From Gonapodya sp. JEL0774 (taxonomy: Eukaryota; Monoblepharomycota; Monoblepharidomycetes; Monoblepharidales; Gonapodyaceae): a DNA stretch of 49,836 nucleotides. The stretch lies in the NCBI GenBank assembly GCA_027604505.1, contig JADIIX010000150.1:1-49836 (forward strand), read 5' to 3'. Under the pieces are notes generated by a model, which had not been told where the DNA came from, searched no databases, and was given only the letters and a program-made list of their open reading frames with translations. Of this stretch, positions 22,309 to 34,191 are shown piece by piece; within the stretch, counting starts at the first letter, position 1; each line of letters begins with the position of its first letter. A program made the position numbers and the translations under genes.

Positions 22309-22998
22309 TAAAGACGCAATGTACGAAATAATGGGAGGGCTGTGAGAACGAACTTAAAAATGGGACAAAGTAATTTCAAAATTGTTTTGCTAATTGATCA
22401 TGAGAATAAAATAATGACTCAAATAATTTTGAGATGAGTTCGGTGCCCAGGCAATACACAAAGTGCGTGTTTATGGCGCAATCGGAGCCACATTGAGCCG
22501 AGTGTGGTACTTAGTGGCAATTTCGCAGTATCTCTCAACTGCTTGCGTGACTCCCTGGGTGATCTGGGAGCATGGCTTAGCACGTGATGAGGAGGGAAGC
22601 CCGCCTGATTTGGTAAACTTGTTTGCCTAACAGAGAGAGAAAGCAAAGCTGCGATCAGTGATGGAGATAACCATGCTGGTAATGCGTGTATTCTTTGCAA
22701 TGGGAAGTACTCTTCTACTGATGACATACGTTCTGCAAGAAACTGCCTTGCTAAATGTGACACGCGGCGATGTCTAAATTGCTCTAGAAAAGGTTTTCTT
22801 AAGAATTAAATATTAAAAAAGACGTCAAAGAAGGCAGGAGAGATGATGTTGATGTCGTACCGACGGAATATGAGTCTTCTCACTTAAGAGCGTTGATTCC
22901 CGTAACTGACTGCACCGACAAAGAACAAGGGCACGCTGACATAGTCCCAGCACCTTGGGGAGCCTGCCCCAGCACTCACTCGGCGAAAACTTCCGCTT
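22309..22998. other. Convergent intergenic region
   Basis: Lies between the 3' ends of the symporter (+) and the CAP59-like gene (-). A 114-codon minus frame (22419-22763) has no ATG start in its open part and no domain. I see nothing else. Confidence 0.5.
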
Positions 22999-24389
22999 TT
23001 AAATATGCCTCCAAGAATTGTCCCACAGCACCTGTACGTCATTCACAATACAGTCCACCCCACTCTCAATCCTCTCCCCAACGGGCCTGGCCGCACTCCA
23101 CCGTCTGACCAGCCCCGCCACAGCCCACCGCTCCACCCTATGAACGAGCGCGCCATGCCACCGCCACCATCGGTTCGTCCACGCGCCCATAACGCTGTGC
23201 CACGGAGATGGAAACCGCGCCTGGCGAACCTCCTTGTATACGGAGAGGGAGTAACTCACGCGCACACTGGGGTTGAGCCACACGCCCCGTTTGCGTGAGA
23301 GTGGGTTGTCCGTGTGGACGAGACAACACTCCGAGGCTTCCAGGTGAAGGTCAGCCAAAGTATCTTCCACGCCGCGAAAAACAAGAGGTCTGGGCCCATA
23401 AAACGGGGCCGAATCGAAAGCGACCATCCCACTCCAGCAACTGGTTACAGGGACAGGGTCTAGTGATATCGCTGCCGCGCGAGACGTTGGTGAGAGAAAC
23501 CACGGCCAATAGGAGGACGCGGTTTCAAAGCCAAGATCATCACGAAGGGCGAAGGAGTCATAGCATTGCGGAAGGTCTTGAAAGTCTACGGCACAGGCTG
23601 CAGCGTACCTTTCGGTTGTGTGGGGGGATGTAACGGGGAATTGATGGAGTGAACATGAAAACAGAGCAAGAGCAGCCACTGAATACGGGGAACTAACCTT
23701 CCGGAGCGGGTGTTTAAAAGGGTTACGAAGTCTTCCACCTGATAGTGGAATAATTTGGAAATCAATCACCCAACGACCACGAATAACTTTCATCAGAACA
23801 AACTCACGTCGAATGCGACATCGTTAAGCCACAGCACGCGGTCAAATCTTTTTCCTTGAGCCGCCATTTTCTCCAAGGGCTTCATGGCCTTATTCCGCAC
23901 GTCGGCCAGGTGAGGTATTCTTCTCTTCTCGAATCTCCTCATCCTCTCGTTCCATATCCACCCAGGAGGCCTCCTACCACCTTCAGGTCTATCGTTAACC
24001 TCCGCAAGATACTCCATTGACGATTCCCCGAAAGAAATCGTGTACCCTACTCCTCGTTTGTCCAGCTCACCCGCAAGTCGCCTCAGGGACTCCTTGGTTC
24101 CGTCCTCTGAACCGCCCTCCACGACAGACACGTGGAGTCGTTGAGGCCCTAGGTAGTCCGCGAGACCCACCACGGCCTCATTCCACGCCGCACTCTGAAT
24201 GGATTCAGCATTCCTCAATATGGCCGCGAGGAACACGGAGTAGTTTCCCTGCAGTTCCGGGAGGGTAGGCTGAACGCGATGGCGAGTCGTCGGGCGTGTG
24301 ACGATTTGGAATACGGCATCGAGGGCAATGAAGAGGAGTGCCGTCACGATGACGGGTAACGAGTAGCGCCGAGAGCGCCGCAGGAACAT
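22999..24389 (-). CDS. CAP59/CMT1-like alpha-1,3-mannosyltransferase family protein
   Basis: Type II membrane glycosyltransferase of the cryptococcal CAP59/CMT1 family (Golgi-type, polysaccharide mannosylation in Cryptococcus). There is a short basic N-terminus and one signal anchor (residues ~11-30). The lumenal domain shows the family blocks VFLAAILRNAESI...WNEAVVGL, HVSVVEGGSEDGTKESL, RIPHLADVRNKAMKPL, FDRVLWLNDVAFD, YAAACAVDF, CYDSFALRDDLG, DPVPVTSCWSGMVAFDSAPF and HLEASECCLVHTDNP. Three exons on minus: 24389-23808, 23738-23698, 23608-22999. Phases match and lengths sum to 1233 nt, 410 residues. Exon 2 is 41 nt. Divergent from the Nudix/eIF2B gene. Confidence 0.88.
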
Positions 24390-24870
24390 GGAGACCGAGT
24401 CGCACCAAAGAGCAAGGGGGGTATCTTCAAAGACGAAAGACGCTTTTAGCCGCTTAAAGAGTGAATTAGAAACCTCTTCTTACGTACTCGTTCGGAGATA
24501 AAATGATTTGCCGGCTTTGGACTCACGACCGCATACTCAGTCGATTTTTGTTCAGAACTTCAAATGCGCACTATTAGTTGAAGAGAACACTAGCTCAATA
24601 AAGAGTGTTCGGTGTTCGTTACAATCCTCTCTTATTTTTTTGGATCCGCTTGTCTGCCTTCGTATGACTAGTTGTCTCGACAACCGTGTGACACGGCACT
24701 TTGTCCCAGTGAAATCAATCAACTGCTCTTCGATCTATTTTTGTTCAGGTGTTTCTTTACACCAAGCATTTTTGAACAGGGTGTTCATTCCCAGTCCAGA
24801 AGGTTGGGGATCCAGTCTCACCTCAGTCTCGTCTCAACCTGATGCACCAAAACCTTTGACCGCCAATAAG
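24390..24870. promoter_or_regulatory. Divergent intergenic region (CAP59-like / Nudix fusion)
   Basis: 481 bases between two divergent start codons, so it should contain both promoters. The frame of the Nudix gene stays open upstream to about 24508, and an in-frame ATG exists at 24664, so the true start could be further upstream. No defined motif was found. Confidence 0.45.
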
Positions 24871-26875
24871 ATGAGACGTCGTCGAGTAACGACGTCATTC
24901 ATAATATCGCAATCATCCACGCCCAGCAATGCATTTCCGGAGCGTGTCCTGCTCCTCCGCCGCTCTGACAAAGTGAACACATACCAGGGACACTGGGCTG
25001 GAATATCGGGGTCAGTGGAAGATTCGGACCCAGACCCAATGTTTCGAGCAACCAGGGAAGTGGAAGAGGAGACTCGACTCGTGCTGGGGAGGGATGTTGA
25101 GTTTGTTAGAGCGGGAAAGAAGATTGTGGTCGATGGTGGACCACGTCATCCCGACATGGTTTTCGAAGTATTTCCATTCCTGTTCAGGTGAATTTCTCGG
25201 TTTAGTATGATTGGCGTCTGGAAACCCTTAGAGTCTGCTTGCAGATGCCTTGCAAGAGAACGTTTTCCTCATCAAAGAGTCTCCACAATGTCTTGTCTTC
25301 CGTCTGTTCCTCACCTCCGCTCCCCTTCCAAGGCTCATCAATCCCAACACACCCGTCACAATTGACTGGGAGCACTCAGAGTACAAGTGGATTCCCCCAA
25401 CCGAAATGCTCTCCTACACTACTGTGCCCCAACTACCAGAGACGCTCTCCCGTGTGTTCATAGCGAGGGCGGCTCATGACGGAATTCGTGAACTTAAGGA
25501 AGGTAAGTGTCCGCTTGAGTTCTCTTGAGTGAGCCTTTTCAGCAGAGAACTCCAGAAACAACATTGTGGTCCTGATTCGCTTGCGAGGTTCTGTCCATTC
25601 AGAGCATCTCTAATCTCCATTGCGGCATGTTAATTCATATCAGACCGGTCCCTTGGGGCCCGCCAAATGTCCCACCGTTCGCTGTCCATCCTCCTCAGTT
25701 GCCCCTCCGATCCATCCTTTTACATCTTCCGCCAATACGCCCCACTCACACCCCGAGGCCTTTACCTCACCCTCCTCAACTGCGCCTACCACATTGCGGC
25801 TGCCCGGCCATCGATGAGCGCCTCGATTCGTGGGGCGATGGCGAGGGTGATGGGGGACACCAAGATTGAAGTGGAGGCGGCCGAGAAAGAGCTGGAGCAG
25901 GACCAGGATAGGGATGCCACCAGTAATGCGGGGGCGGTGAAGAGAGTTTTGACGAAGTTTGCCGAAGCGGCGAAGAGGGTGCAGAGTGATATTGAAACCG
26001 CCCAGGAGAGGGTGAACACGAATGCGGTAAAGGTTTTGTTGGGAAATCGCGGTGGCACCGGAGACAAGAAGGGAAGAAGTGATTCGTTGAGGTTGTTGAC
26101 GATATCCAGCTCCTCCACTGTTTTGGGCATCGTGGAGCACCTCGTTCGAACAATTTCAGAGGACAACTCCACGGCCGGCGTCGCGCAATTATCGACAAAC
26201 GGTCTCCCAAGCGCACTCCACGTTCACGTCCTTGAATCTCGACCTCTTTGTGAAGGCGCCACCTCGTTCGCACCACAGCTTGAAGCCCTTATTTCACAGC
26301 AGCGACGACCCCTTTCTGCTCCCCCCATTCACCTGCACATCCACACCGATGCGGCAGCCTTGTCTGTCCTGCTGTCAAATTCTATCGACTTCGTTTTATT
26401 GGGAGCCGACCGGGTGGATCACTCTTCAGCCGACGCGGTGAATAAGACAGGATCTGCGGTGTTGGCTGGGTGTGCCCTGTTAGCGAGACAACTGGCTGCT
26501 GCTATGGACAGAAAAGAGGAGTCACAATCTAATGCAGTGAAAGTGATGGTCGTGGCGGATACAAGCAAAGTCGGGGAAGCGGTGGCGGAAGTGGACGGTG
26601 GTGTGATGGAACGGCAAAGTGCGGATGAGATGTTTGGTGCATATGGGGGAAAGCACTTGGCACCGACACGTAAGCTTGTCCCGGCGGTGACTGTGGACTA
26701 TGACAACGTGTATTTTGAGAGGATTCCAGCAGCGTGGATTGATGTACACGTCACCGAAGAGTGCGCGTTCTGGAGAGAGACGATGGCGAACTCTGAAACG
26801 GAGACTTCGAAGGCAATGGTGGTTCGCGTCTGGGAGCAGAGGAAGGAAGTGGATACTGTATTTGATGACTTGTAG
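24871..26875 (+). CDS. Nudix hydrolase domain fused to eIF2B alpha/beta/delta-like domain
   Basis: Two-domain protein of 605 residues. The N-terminal Nudix part has GHWAGISGSVED and the box end REVEEETRL (family REUXEEXGU, with Thr for Gly), followed by WEHSEYKWIPP, TVP and LSRVF blocks. The C-terminal part (residue ~195 on) is an eIF2B-type Rossmann fold: ARPSMSASIRGAM, LLTISSSSTVLGIVEHL, LHVHVLESRPLCEGA, IHLHIHTDAAALSVLL, DFVLLGADRVD and VNKTGSAVLAGCALLA. It may act on a sugar-phosphate or nucleotide-like ligand rather than in translation. My model has exons 24871-25187, 25234-25502 and 25644-26875, phases matching, 1818 nt. The phase-compatible join places DRSLGARQMSHRSL at the linker. A 45-nt micro-exon (25543-25587) could be included without changing frame. 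I recall this fusion from other fungi but cannot verify it here. Confidence 0.8.
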
Positions 26876-27265
26876 ATACTCTAGAGATTGTGTTCTGCGT
26901 GAAACAGCGAGCACCAGGAGATACTTTACTTTCTACGTCTTGTAACATCTTTTTGAATAACATTCTTGTCCGTGTTCTGACACAAATACCGAAAGGATGA
27001 TTCATTTGAGATCACCTTAAAGCGATCAATAATTTGACTCGCACCGCTTTCATCACACCATTTCCAGACAGGATTCTGCGAACCTCGCGACCAGATTTGT
27101 GCAATCCTCTCTACTCTTCAGCATCGTCTCTGTACCAGAACCCGCCGTTTCGTATCAGTGAACGAACATCTTCAACTGCTGACGTGGTCACATTCCGTCG
27201 TCCCCGCACTCCTGTTCCGCCCTCCAAGGTCATCTTCTGCATCTCCATACCTCTTCATTGAGCCT
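26876..27265. other. Intergenic, nothing recognised
   Basis: Between two plus-strand genes. It should carry the terminator of the Nudix fusion gene and the promoter of the bZIP gene. No defined element seen. Confidence 0.45.
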
Positions 27266-28403
27266 ATGAGTCCTTCTACCTGCTCAAAGAGAACGTCCAC
27301 AGTGCGCGCCGCGTCGTTGGGTCCCCAAAGGCGGAAACCTGCGCCGCCGGTTCGCGCGTCTTCGTACGAGCCAGAAGACCTTTCTGCAGACGATGTTGCT
27401 TCTGGAGAAGAGGAGATTTTACCGGGAAGCGTTGCAAAACGTAGGATACGGAACATGTGAGTCATTCATTGAAGTGTGGACTGTAAGATACCATCACGTT
27501 GGAGCAGTCACTGGGGAGGACAGGGCCCTCTCATTACATTCTCAACGCTTTGAATCACTGCTTTCTAGGCTTGCTGCCCGTCGCTCGCGTGAGCGCCGCA
27601 AGGCTCACACTGAACAATTGGAGGCCCAAGTCCAAGCACTGACGTTGGAACGCGACCGAGCCGTGAAGCTCATCGAAAAGCTCGAGCAGGAACTTGCCAG
27701 CACCGCTGCGGCTGCATCCAGAAAGGAAGCAGAAGATGGGAATACCAGAGGAAAAGTAAAGCGGAGGACAACTCGACTGGCTGCCGAACCCGTTGGCGTT
27801 GTCGCTCAGACGGAATCGGAATCCGACTCGAAAAGAAGAGCCAGTTGGGCTGGGTGGCCAATATCGGTGTCCAATGGACTTGGAGGACATGGAATGGGTG
27901 GATTGACCTCGGTTGGACGACCTGATGGGCTGGATGCTGATGTTCACATGGGTTACCGTGACCGAGAAGAGACACCGGACACCGGCACAGACACGGATTC
28001 GACCGCGATTTACATGAAAATTGAATCAAGTGACGTGGATGCAATGCACAATCAGCTGCCTCCCTACCCTCCTCAGCGATCCCAGAGTACCAGTGCTGTT
28101 GGGTCACCATCATCACCACCGGCACCTGAATTGAGGTGGCGTTGGTCACCGAATGACCTTCCCCCACTGCCCCCCAACACCAACAAGCCTGCGACCCCCT
28201 CCCACCGTGCGTCTTCTATCTGCGACCTCGATACTCTCGAATCTTGTTCAACAACCTTCAGTGATGGCTCCCGCTCATGCACTGAAAGCAACGAAGTGGA
28301 CTTGAATTCTCTGAAGATCCCGCAGTTGTCTGGCCTAGACTCTCTCATCGCGGCAGCGGCATTGTCGTCGTTGGATTGGGGTGAACGGCTATCGACGATG
28401 TAA
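27266..28403 (+). CDS. bZIP transcription factor, GCN4/CPC1-like
   Basis: Nuclear DNA-binding regulator. The basic region KRRIRNMLAARRSRERRKAH (residues ~56-76) fits the bZIP signature N-x-x-A-A-x-x-[CS]-R. It is followed by a leucine zipper of about four heptads (LEAQVQALTLERDRAVKLIE onward). Downstream are a basic stretch (KVKRRTTR) and a long Ser/Thr/Pro-rich tail typical of an activation domain. Unusually the bZIP lies near the N-terminus, whereas GCN4/CPC1 proteins carry it at the C-terminus, so orthology to those is not claimed. Exons 27266-27456 and 27569-28403 are joined at a GT-AG intron that falls inside the basic region (Met codon split). 1026 nt, 341 residues. Confidence 0.85.
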
Positions 28404-28761
28404 TTGAATGTCTCCGCGAGTGCCTCAGAATGCGAATCGAACAACGAAAGACTCTTTTATGCTGCAAGTGCAGCGTATCTTGTGCACAGCGCGACGGATG
28501 GTACGTTTTAATGGTGAAAATTACATTGTACACGTGGACTCATCGGCCCGATCCAACCTGAGAAAAACATTAAAGAAACCAGCAAATCTGTAGATTATAA
28601 TATACCTCTAGAGAATTACAATCCAATGAAACTTGCTACTTGCTTCGCCGTACTTCGCCGATCATGGTTGATGGGGGCGTGCTTCAATCAATCCTGATGT
28701 TGTTCGGCAAGTGTTCAATATTCATCGTATCGCGAGCATCGAGGAAAGAAACTCTGAAATC
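28404..28761. other. Intergenic, nothing recognised
   Basis: Short AT-richer spacer between the bZIP and ankyrin genes. It contains a local duplication CTTCGCCGTACTTCGCCG at about 28644. No gene. Confidence 0.45.
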
Positions 28762-29980
28762 ATGAACGCATCTGAATCTGAGAGTGACAGACTGGTGTTG
28801 CTGGGAGTGGAGATGGGGTCCCTAGAACTCTTGCGTCAAGGCTTAGGACTCGGTGGCAGCCCAAACGCGCGCAAGGCCATTGTACTAAAAGTTGATCTCG
28901 AGCGCTCCCCCAATGACGCGAAGCGGTCCTTCTTTGAATGGGTCATGAATCGCCAAAAGAAAATCACTGAGCGAAAGACTGTTGAAGACATTTCATCGGG
29001 GGAGAGCGCCCTTGCAATAGCCGTACGAGATCGACGTGTGGATCTAGTTCGTGAGCTACTCGTCGCGGGTAAGCAAAAGTAAATGGGAATAAAACTCATG
29101 AGTCTCATTGAACATTTTTGACACAGGTGGCGATCCTAACACCCAAATCTCGTGGAGAATCCCGTACTGGCATTCTCTCTGGACTCGTGAACGGTGGGAC
29201 GCAACACGGTGGTTGTGCACTTATTTCTTCGAATCGGCCCTGGATCTGGCTCTGGAAAGCGGTCTTCTAGCTCACCGGTTTAACAAGCGCGGACCCATCG
29301 TTCTGATTAAGAATCCATCTGAAGGGCAGGAAATATCTGAGAAGCGCACCTTGACACCGTCCCTGGAAATTGTTCAGCTGCTCTTGGCGAATGGGGCGCG
29401 CCCAGGACCTGCATCATTTAACAGAGCAAAGAAAATACAGGACCCACGTTTTTTGGAGGTGTTAAGCTCAAAGATTGGTGGAGTCACTCACAGGAATAAC
29501 TCCGCAATGGACACATTTACTTCTGCGCACCGAGAGGTGCCTACTCAAATCATTGAACGTTGTCGCAACCCAACACATGAGGAATCGGCCTACCTTTCAA
29601 CATCCCATGGTGGCACCGGAATGGAATCAGAATATGGTCGTTCATCTCCCCGCATGGAAAACTTCGTGGAGCAGACACCTTCGGACATTCTGCATGAGCA
29701 GCTGCAGTATCTGCACCAACTCCTTTCCCACCGTAATGCTCACGCCACTAACTTGAATGAAATACGCACCCAAATTCGTGAATTGAGCTCTGTGCTCAAC
29801 GCTCGTCGTGCTCAAAGGCAGAAACTAGAAGAGGAAGCACTGGGCAAGCATTGGACGAAATGCATATTTGAGCGAGCGTTCTTGACCGAGCAGCCAAGTG
29901 CTCCTACAGAGTGGGAGTGTGCAGAACTAGATGAGAATACATCTGAAGATTTGCGTGGCAGGTTCAGTTATCTTACATAA
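28762..29980 (+). CDS. Ankyrin-repeat protein with C-terminal coiled coil
   Basis: 386 residues from two exons (28762-29068, 29127-29980) with a 58-nt GT-AG intron falling inside an ankyrin repeat. Ankyrin-like helices are seen at LVLLGVEMGSLELLRQGL, SGESALAIAVRDRRVDLVREL followed by LVAGGDPN, and a third set SALDLALESGLL and LEIVQLLLANGARPG. The C-terminal ~120 residues contain a coiled coil (LHEQLQYLHQLLSHRN to RRAQRQKLEEEA). Ankyrin repeats mediate protein binding; the partner is unknown. The spacing between repeats includes insertions, so the stack is irregular. The ATG at 28762 is the first in the open frame. Confidence 0.75.
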
Positions 29981-30590
29981 CGAATCAGAAAATGGACGCT
30001 GGATGGCCATAAAGATGTAAGCATTCGCCATTGCAAAATGATCAAATTTGAATGAATTGAGAGCATTTATCCTAAAGTCAAGGAAGTTAATAATGAAAGA
30101 TATTGAATGAATCCCGCTACATGATTGGACTCTGTGGTGGAACAACACTTTCATGTCTGTGTCTGAAACCCCTCAGCATAACGCATTTCTTGGCCGGAGT
30201 CACGGCATCTGTGATCTTATGGTACTGAAACACAACTCAGAGTATTGTCATTCCAACAAAGAATCACTCTCAAAATTCGAATTTCTAATCTCAAAGGTTC
30301 AATCTCTACCAAAAGAGAGTCAGACAAATTTCATTCTTCTCGAGTTTCACTCTGTACGATTTTATGATGTAAAGAGACAACACTAACGCTATTTACAGAA
30401 GAATGATTTGGATCTGACCGCAGAATCACGTCATGATCGGCAGATGCATTAGAGAATGTGGAGGAAGACATTATGTTTAATACCCAGACAGGCAGCGTAG
30501 TTTAGTCATAATACTTGAGGTGAAATACAATGCCGAGTAGCAATCCAATGTGTTCATTAATGGTTCGGCACTAGGGTGATGCGCTGGGGC
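29981..30590. other. Convergent intergenic region, AT-rich
   Basis: Between the ankyrin gene (+) and the MutL homologue (-). A 77-codon frame at 30153-30386 has an ATG but no features. I see nothing functional beyond expected 3' ends. Confidence 0.5.
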
Positions 30591-33500
30591 TCAGTGCTGC
30601 CGCCAAATTGTCCGCATTCCCGATTTTGCAGATTCCCCGCCGTCCGCAATTTCCCTCGCCCACTCCTCTACGCCAATCTTTCCAACCTCCTGCTGCGAAA
30701 CGCCCCTGCTCTCCTGGATGACGCGACCATCAGCAGCAGCTACCACAAGCCCCCCATTCACTCTTCCGGCGACCAACCAAGTGCGTCCGTCATCCGCACA
30801 CCCTACAGCACAAACTGATCCTTCGGACGGTCCACCAAGAGTTTGCGGTCTCCGATTTCGCCGTTGTCGGAATCGTTCTCGCCACTGGTCAACGTGTTGG
30901 GGGGCATTGATCGCAACGATAGTAGAATTTGGGAGGTTTGGATCACAAAATGTCAATAATCGATCCTTGGGTGGTGGTTTAAGGCGTTTAACAGGCTGAG
31001 AGAGGAAGGAGTCGATTCGGGTTTGACTGGGAGGCCGCTTCCGTTGATTAGGCGTAATTACTGACGGGAAAGCATCAGCGTCTATGACCACACTTTGCAC
31101 TGGTCGGTGCGACGGTGCAGAGGGCGGTGACGGAAGCGCGTCAACATCAACAACGGCTTGTGGTGCAGGGATCCGAGTGTCGCCGAGGGGTGGATGACGA
31201 GAATACGATTTTGCGACAGACGGATATTGGAATTCCGTTGGGCGCGCTTGGACGGTATCATTCACAGTAGTTGTACTCAAGAGTCTTATTCTACCTCGGC
31301 TCCACTCAGCGATGTCGACGTCACCCCAACCAATCATAGAATGTGTCATTTGGTCGAAGCTCGGAGGTTGCCCAATTTTATGACGGGTGTCGAAATTTGG
31401 TGCTCGTGTAGGGGTGGGTAGCGACATAACAGGTGGGGGATTCATGATTTGGACAGACTTGTTTGCTGGCGTTGCTTGCGAGGGTGACAAAGCATCAGGC
31501 AAGGGTTTAAAGACGTGACTCAACAAATTATTCAACTGTGAGGGAGAGGATGCCGTCAAGGGCGTAGATCGGGGATGGGGGTGATCGAGTTTCAAGTTGG
31601 CCGATCCGCTCTGCCCACTCCTAGGAAGGGGCGGTGAGTAGCAATGATCCTCTGATGCTCTGGTCAAAGGAAATTCGAAACTAGGGGAAGCAGGTGGTGA
31701 ATGCGGATCCGTGGGATGTTCCACCTCAGATTCAGCGGGCGATGGTAAGAACGCGGAAATTCTTGAGCTTGAGCTTCGTCTGCCCTCAGAGCCAGCTGCA
31801 TTAGACAAACAATGCGGAGTGTTCCATCGTGAGTCGGACTTGGCTGGTGAGGGGAGTGCGGCAGATGTGGGCTTGGGAGTGGTCCGTGAAGTACTTTGTG
31901 GAGTGGGTTGCGGATTAAACAGCCGCTGAATCTGTGTCAGAGGTGTCCGCCGAGACTGGATACAGCCTTGTGGTAGCTGCTTCTGCGGTGTGACAGGTGC
32001 CCGACGGCCTACGTTCTCCTTTCCATCTTCCGCGTGAGTTGCTTCTCCCAACTCACATCCTCCCTTAGTAGATTCCCAATTCCCGTACACTTGATCAGCA
32101 AGTGCTTCTACGACACGAGCTATTCTCGCATCGTCTTCATCAGCGAGGAGAATATGTCTCTTGTCGGGGGCAAGATTGGCTGGACAGAGTGAAAGATAGC
32201 CCGAGCAAGAGGCTCTTAGTTCAACCCATCATAAATTGTTAAAGCAGATCCGAGGTTCTCACCGTCCACGCCATTCCCGCCCTCAAGTGTAATACTCCAC
32301 CAGCAGAAAACGTTCTTCTGTTTGCTTGTCCCTAGTGGCTCCGAGGAGAGGGTGCCTTTCCATTTATCAAGCACTGCGTCCACCACTGCGCCGAGTTGAG
32401 GTGGCGGCTCGATACACGTTCGTCGATTGATGTGAATTGGAGAGGGGGGTGGGGGGTGCGGAGGTGGTACTGGTACCGGGGAAATGAAACCGGGAGGTCA
32501 GCTGTTCACGAGAATAGGGATGCAGGTGGGACTCAGATATACTCACAGCAACCAGGTTTAGGTAGAATCGCCCGAATTCGAACGTCAAGGGGTGGTGTCT
32601 CTGCCTGTTCCAGAACCGGGAAGGTTTCCGTTCGTTCCACAAACACCCACGCAGCGCCCAATGCCAGAAACGGAAAGATACCCTGCGCTGCCTTCTCCAT
32701 CGCGCCTGTTGCGGGAACTGATATGGTCCAATCCTTACCCTGTGTACCCGGGGGTCCCCTTTTGTTCGAAACACCAGCTTTCAGTCCAGATGGTGCAGTT
32801 GGTGCGTCTTTTCCGCTCACAGTCCAGCCGACGTGCGGGCACTCCACCGCGTAAGAAGAAACGAGCGTAAATACTTGCTCGCGTAAGCGCTGTGGGGGGT
32901 GCTGGAGGGCATGCGCCCTGCGGACCGGGTGGGGATTAAAGAGTTTTCGGACAGTGATGGTGGTGCCAGGGTGAGGAAGCGCGATTTTGGAGGAGCTAGT
33001 CGGCAAGCAAAACGTTATTATGGAGAGCTAGGGCAGAAATCGATGCTAAATGGGAATGGCATGGTCCATGCTTTGCCCGACGGACATTGCAGCTTCCCAC
33101 CAATAAAAGTAGCTACCTGCCAGTTCTTACCTCTTCACGACACCACCTGTCGTTGCAGTAAGTCTCCGTCCCACCGTCTCCCCTTCACACATTGTTGACA
33201 CTTCCGCCTCTTCACCAAGGGACGCAATGGCGTACAAAGCTTCACCACGGAATCCAAATGTGCAAATATGTGGGAGGGACTCAAGAGACCGCAGTTTAGA
33301 CGTGTGATAAGGTTTGAATAGATCGCCAACAGATGCAGACGGTATTCCGATTCCATTGTCCGAGATCGATATGCTGTGAAGCCCTGAGTGCGCGAGGGTG
33401 ATTTTAATGCGCGTCGCAGAAGCATCAAGCGCATTTCTGCAGATGAAAACCAGATGTCACATGGAATGAGCTCAAATTTAACTCACGAAACCAGGGGATG

Positions 33501-33680
33501 AACTCACTCAACAAGCTCTCTGACAACATCAATGACTGATGACACAACCTGCTCCGCATGAACTCGTCTTGCAACCTCTGTCGGAAGCGCCACGAGACCA
33601 TCTCGCTCACGTTTCACTGAGGACACAACATCTGTCACCGATAAGGACGGGATTTCCTCAAAAGCCGGCGCTCCGCTCAT
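30591..33680 (-). CDS. MutL homologue, MLH2/PMS1 (human) type mismatch-repair ATPase
   Basis: GHKL ATPase of the MutL family. It starts at ATG 33680. Motif I is ELVENALDASATRI (intron after ELVE), motif II SDNGIGIPSASV, followed by PYHTSKLRSLESL and the FGFRGEAL motif III. The second half of the N-terminal domain has GTTITVRKLFNPHPVRRAHA, VRIRAILPKPGC, HINRRTCIEPPQ and NLAPDKRHILLADED (family V-N-[VL]-x-P-D-K-x-x-[IV]-x-[LF]). The ~500-residue C-terminal part is Pro/Ser-rich and I do not see the DQHA-x2-E-x4-E endonuclease motif or a clear MutL C-terminal domain. This fits MLH2/human PMS1 better than PMS1/human PMS2 or MLH3. At least six exons. The C-terminal end is weakly assigned. Confidence 0.82.
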
Positions 33681-34191
33681 TCTTCGTCAGTGCGATCAGC
33701 TTCTGACGGAAAACGTTGGCTGACTGTCAATGATTGTACCAATTCTGGGTTGTGCGCTCTAACATATAAAAATGCGAAGATTCGGGGCAGACTTGGTGGT
33801 GCACAACCATCAAGGCTATGATATTATCTTACCAAACAGGACAAACCACGATTAATTCTGTTCGCCAGTGTCAGGCTCCTGACAAAAATGCACTTCAAAC
33901 CCTGGTGAGAGTATGGAAATCTTCGGCATTAGGTTGTTGGCAACCCCATCAACAGCGAGAGGAGAGAGAGCAGTTGTCTCACGCAACAGTGTGCGGAAGA
34001 CTTGATTTGAATCGACAAAGTGGTTATGTTTGCAAATATTTTACATGTGTCCCGGATTACGAAATATGTGTATCGGTGAAATTTCAAAATGGGAAGTAAG
34101 TGGTACGTGAGATTACATAATTGCGGTCGAATATTACTACGGGCTGTCCAAGGTGTGAGTGAAACAATAACTTAGCAATGCGCACAAACAC
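33681..34191. other. Intergenic region between MutL and Pol X genes
   Basis: 511 bases. Contains the MutL promoter and the end of the Pol X transcript. A 93-codon plus frame (33818-34099) has no features. Confidence 0.45.

Noticed and set aside
22419-22763. 114-codon minus-strand frame between convergent genes
   Set aside because: Starts at GTG, no features; likely chance.
23005-23633. Plus-strand frames opposite the CAP59-like gene
   Set aside because: Antisense shadows of a well-supported glycosyltransferase.
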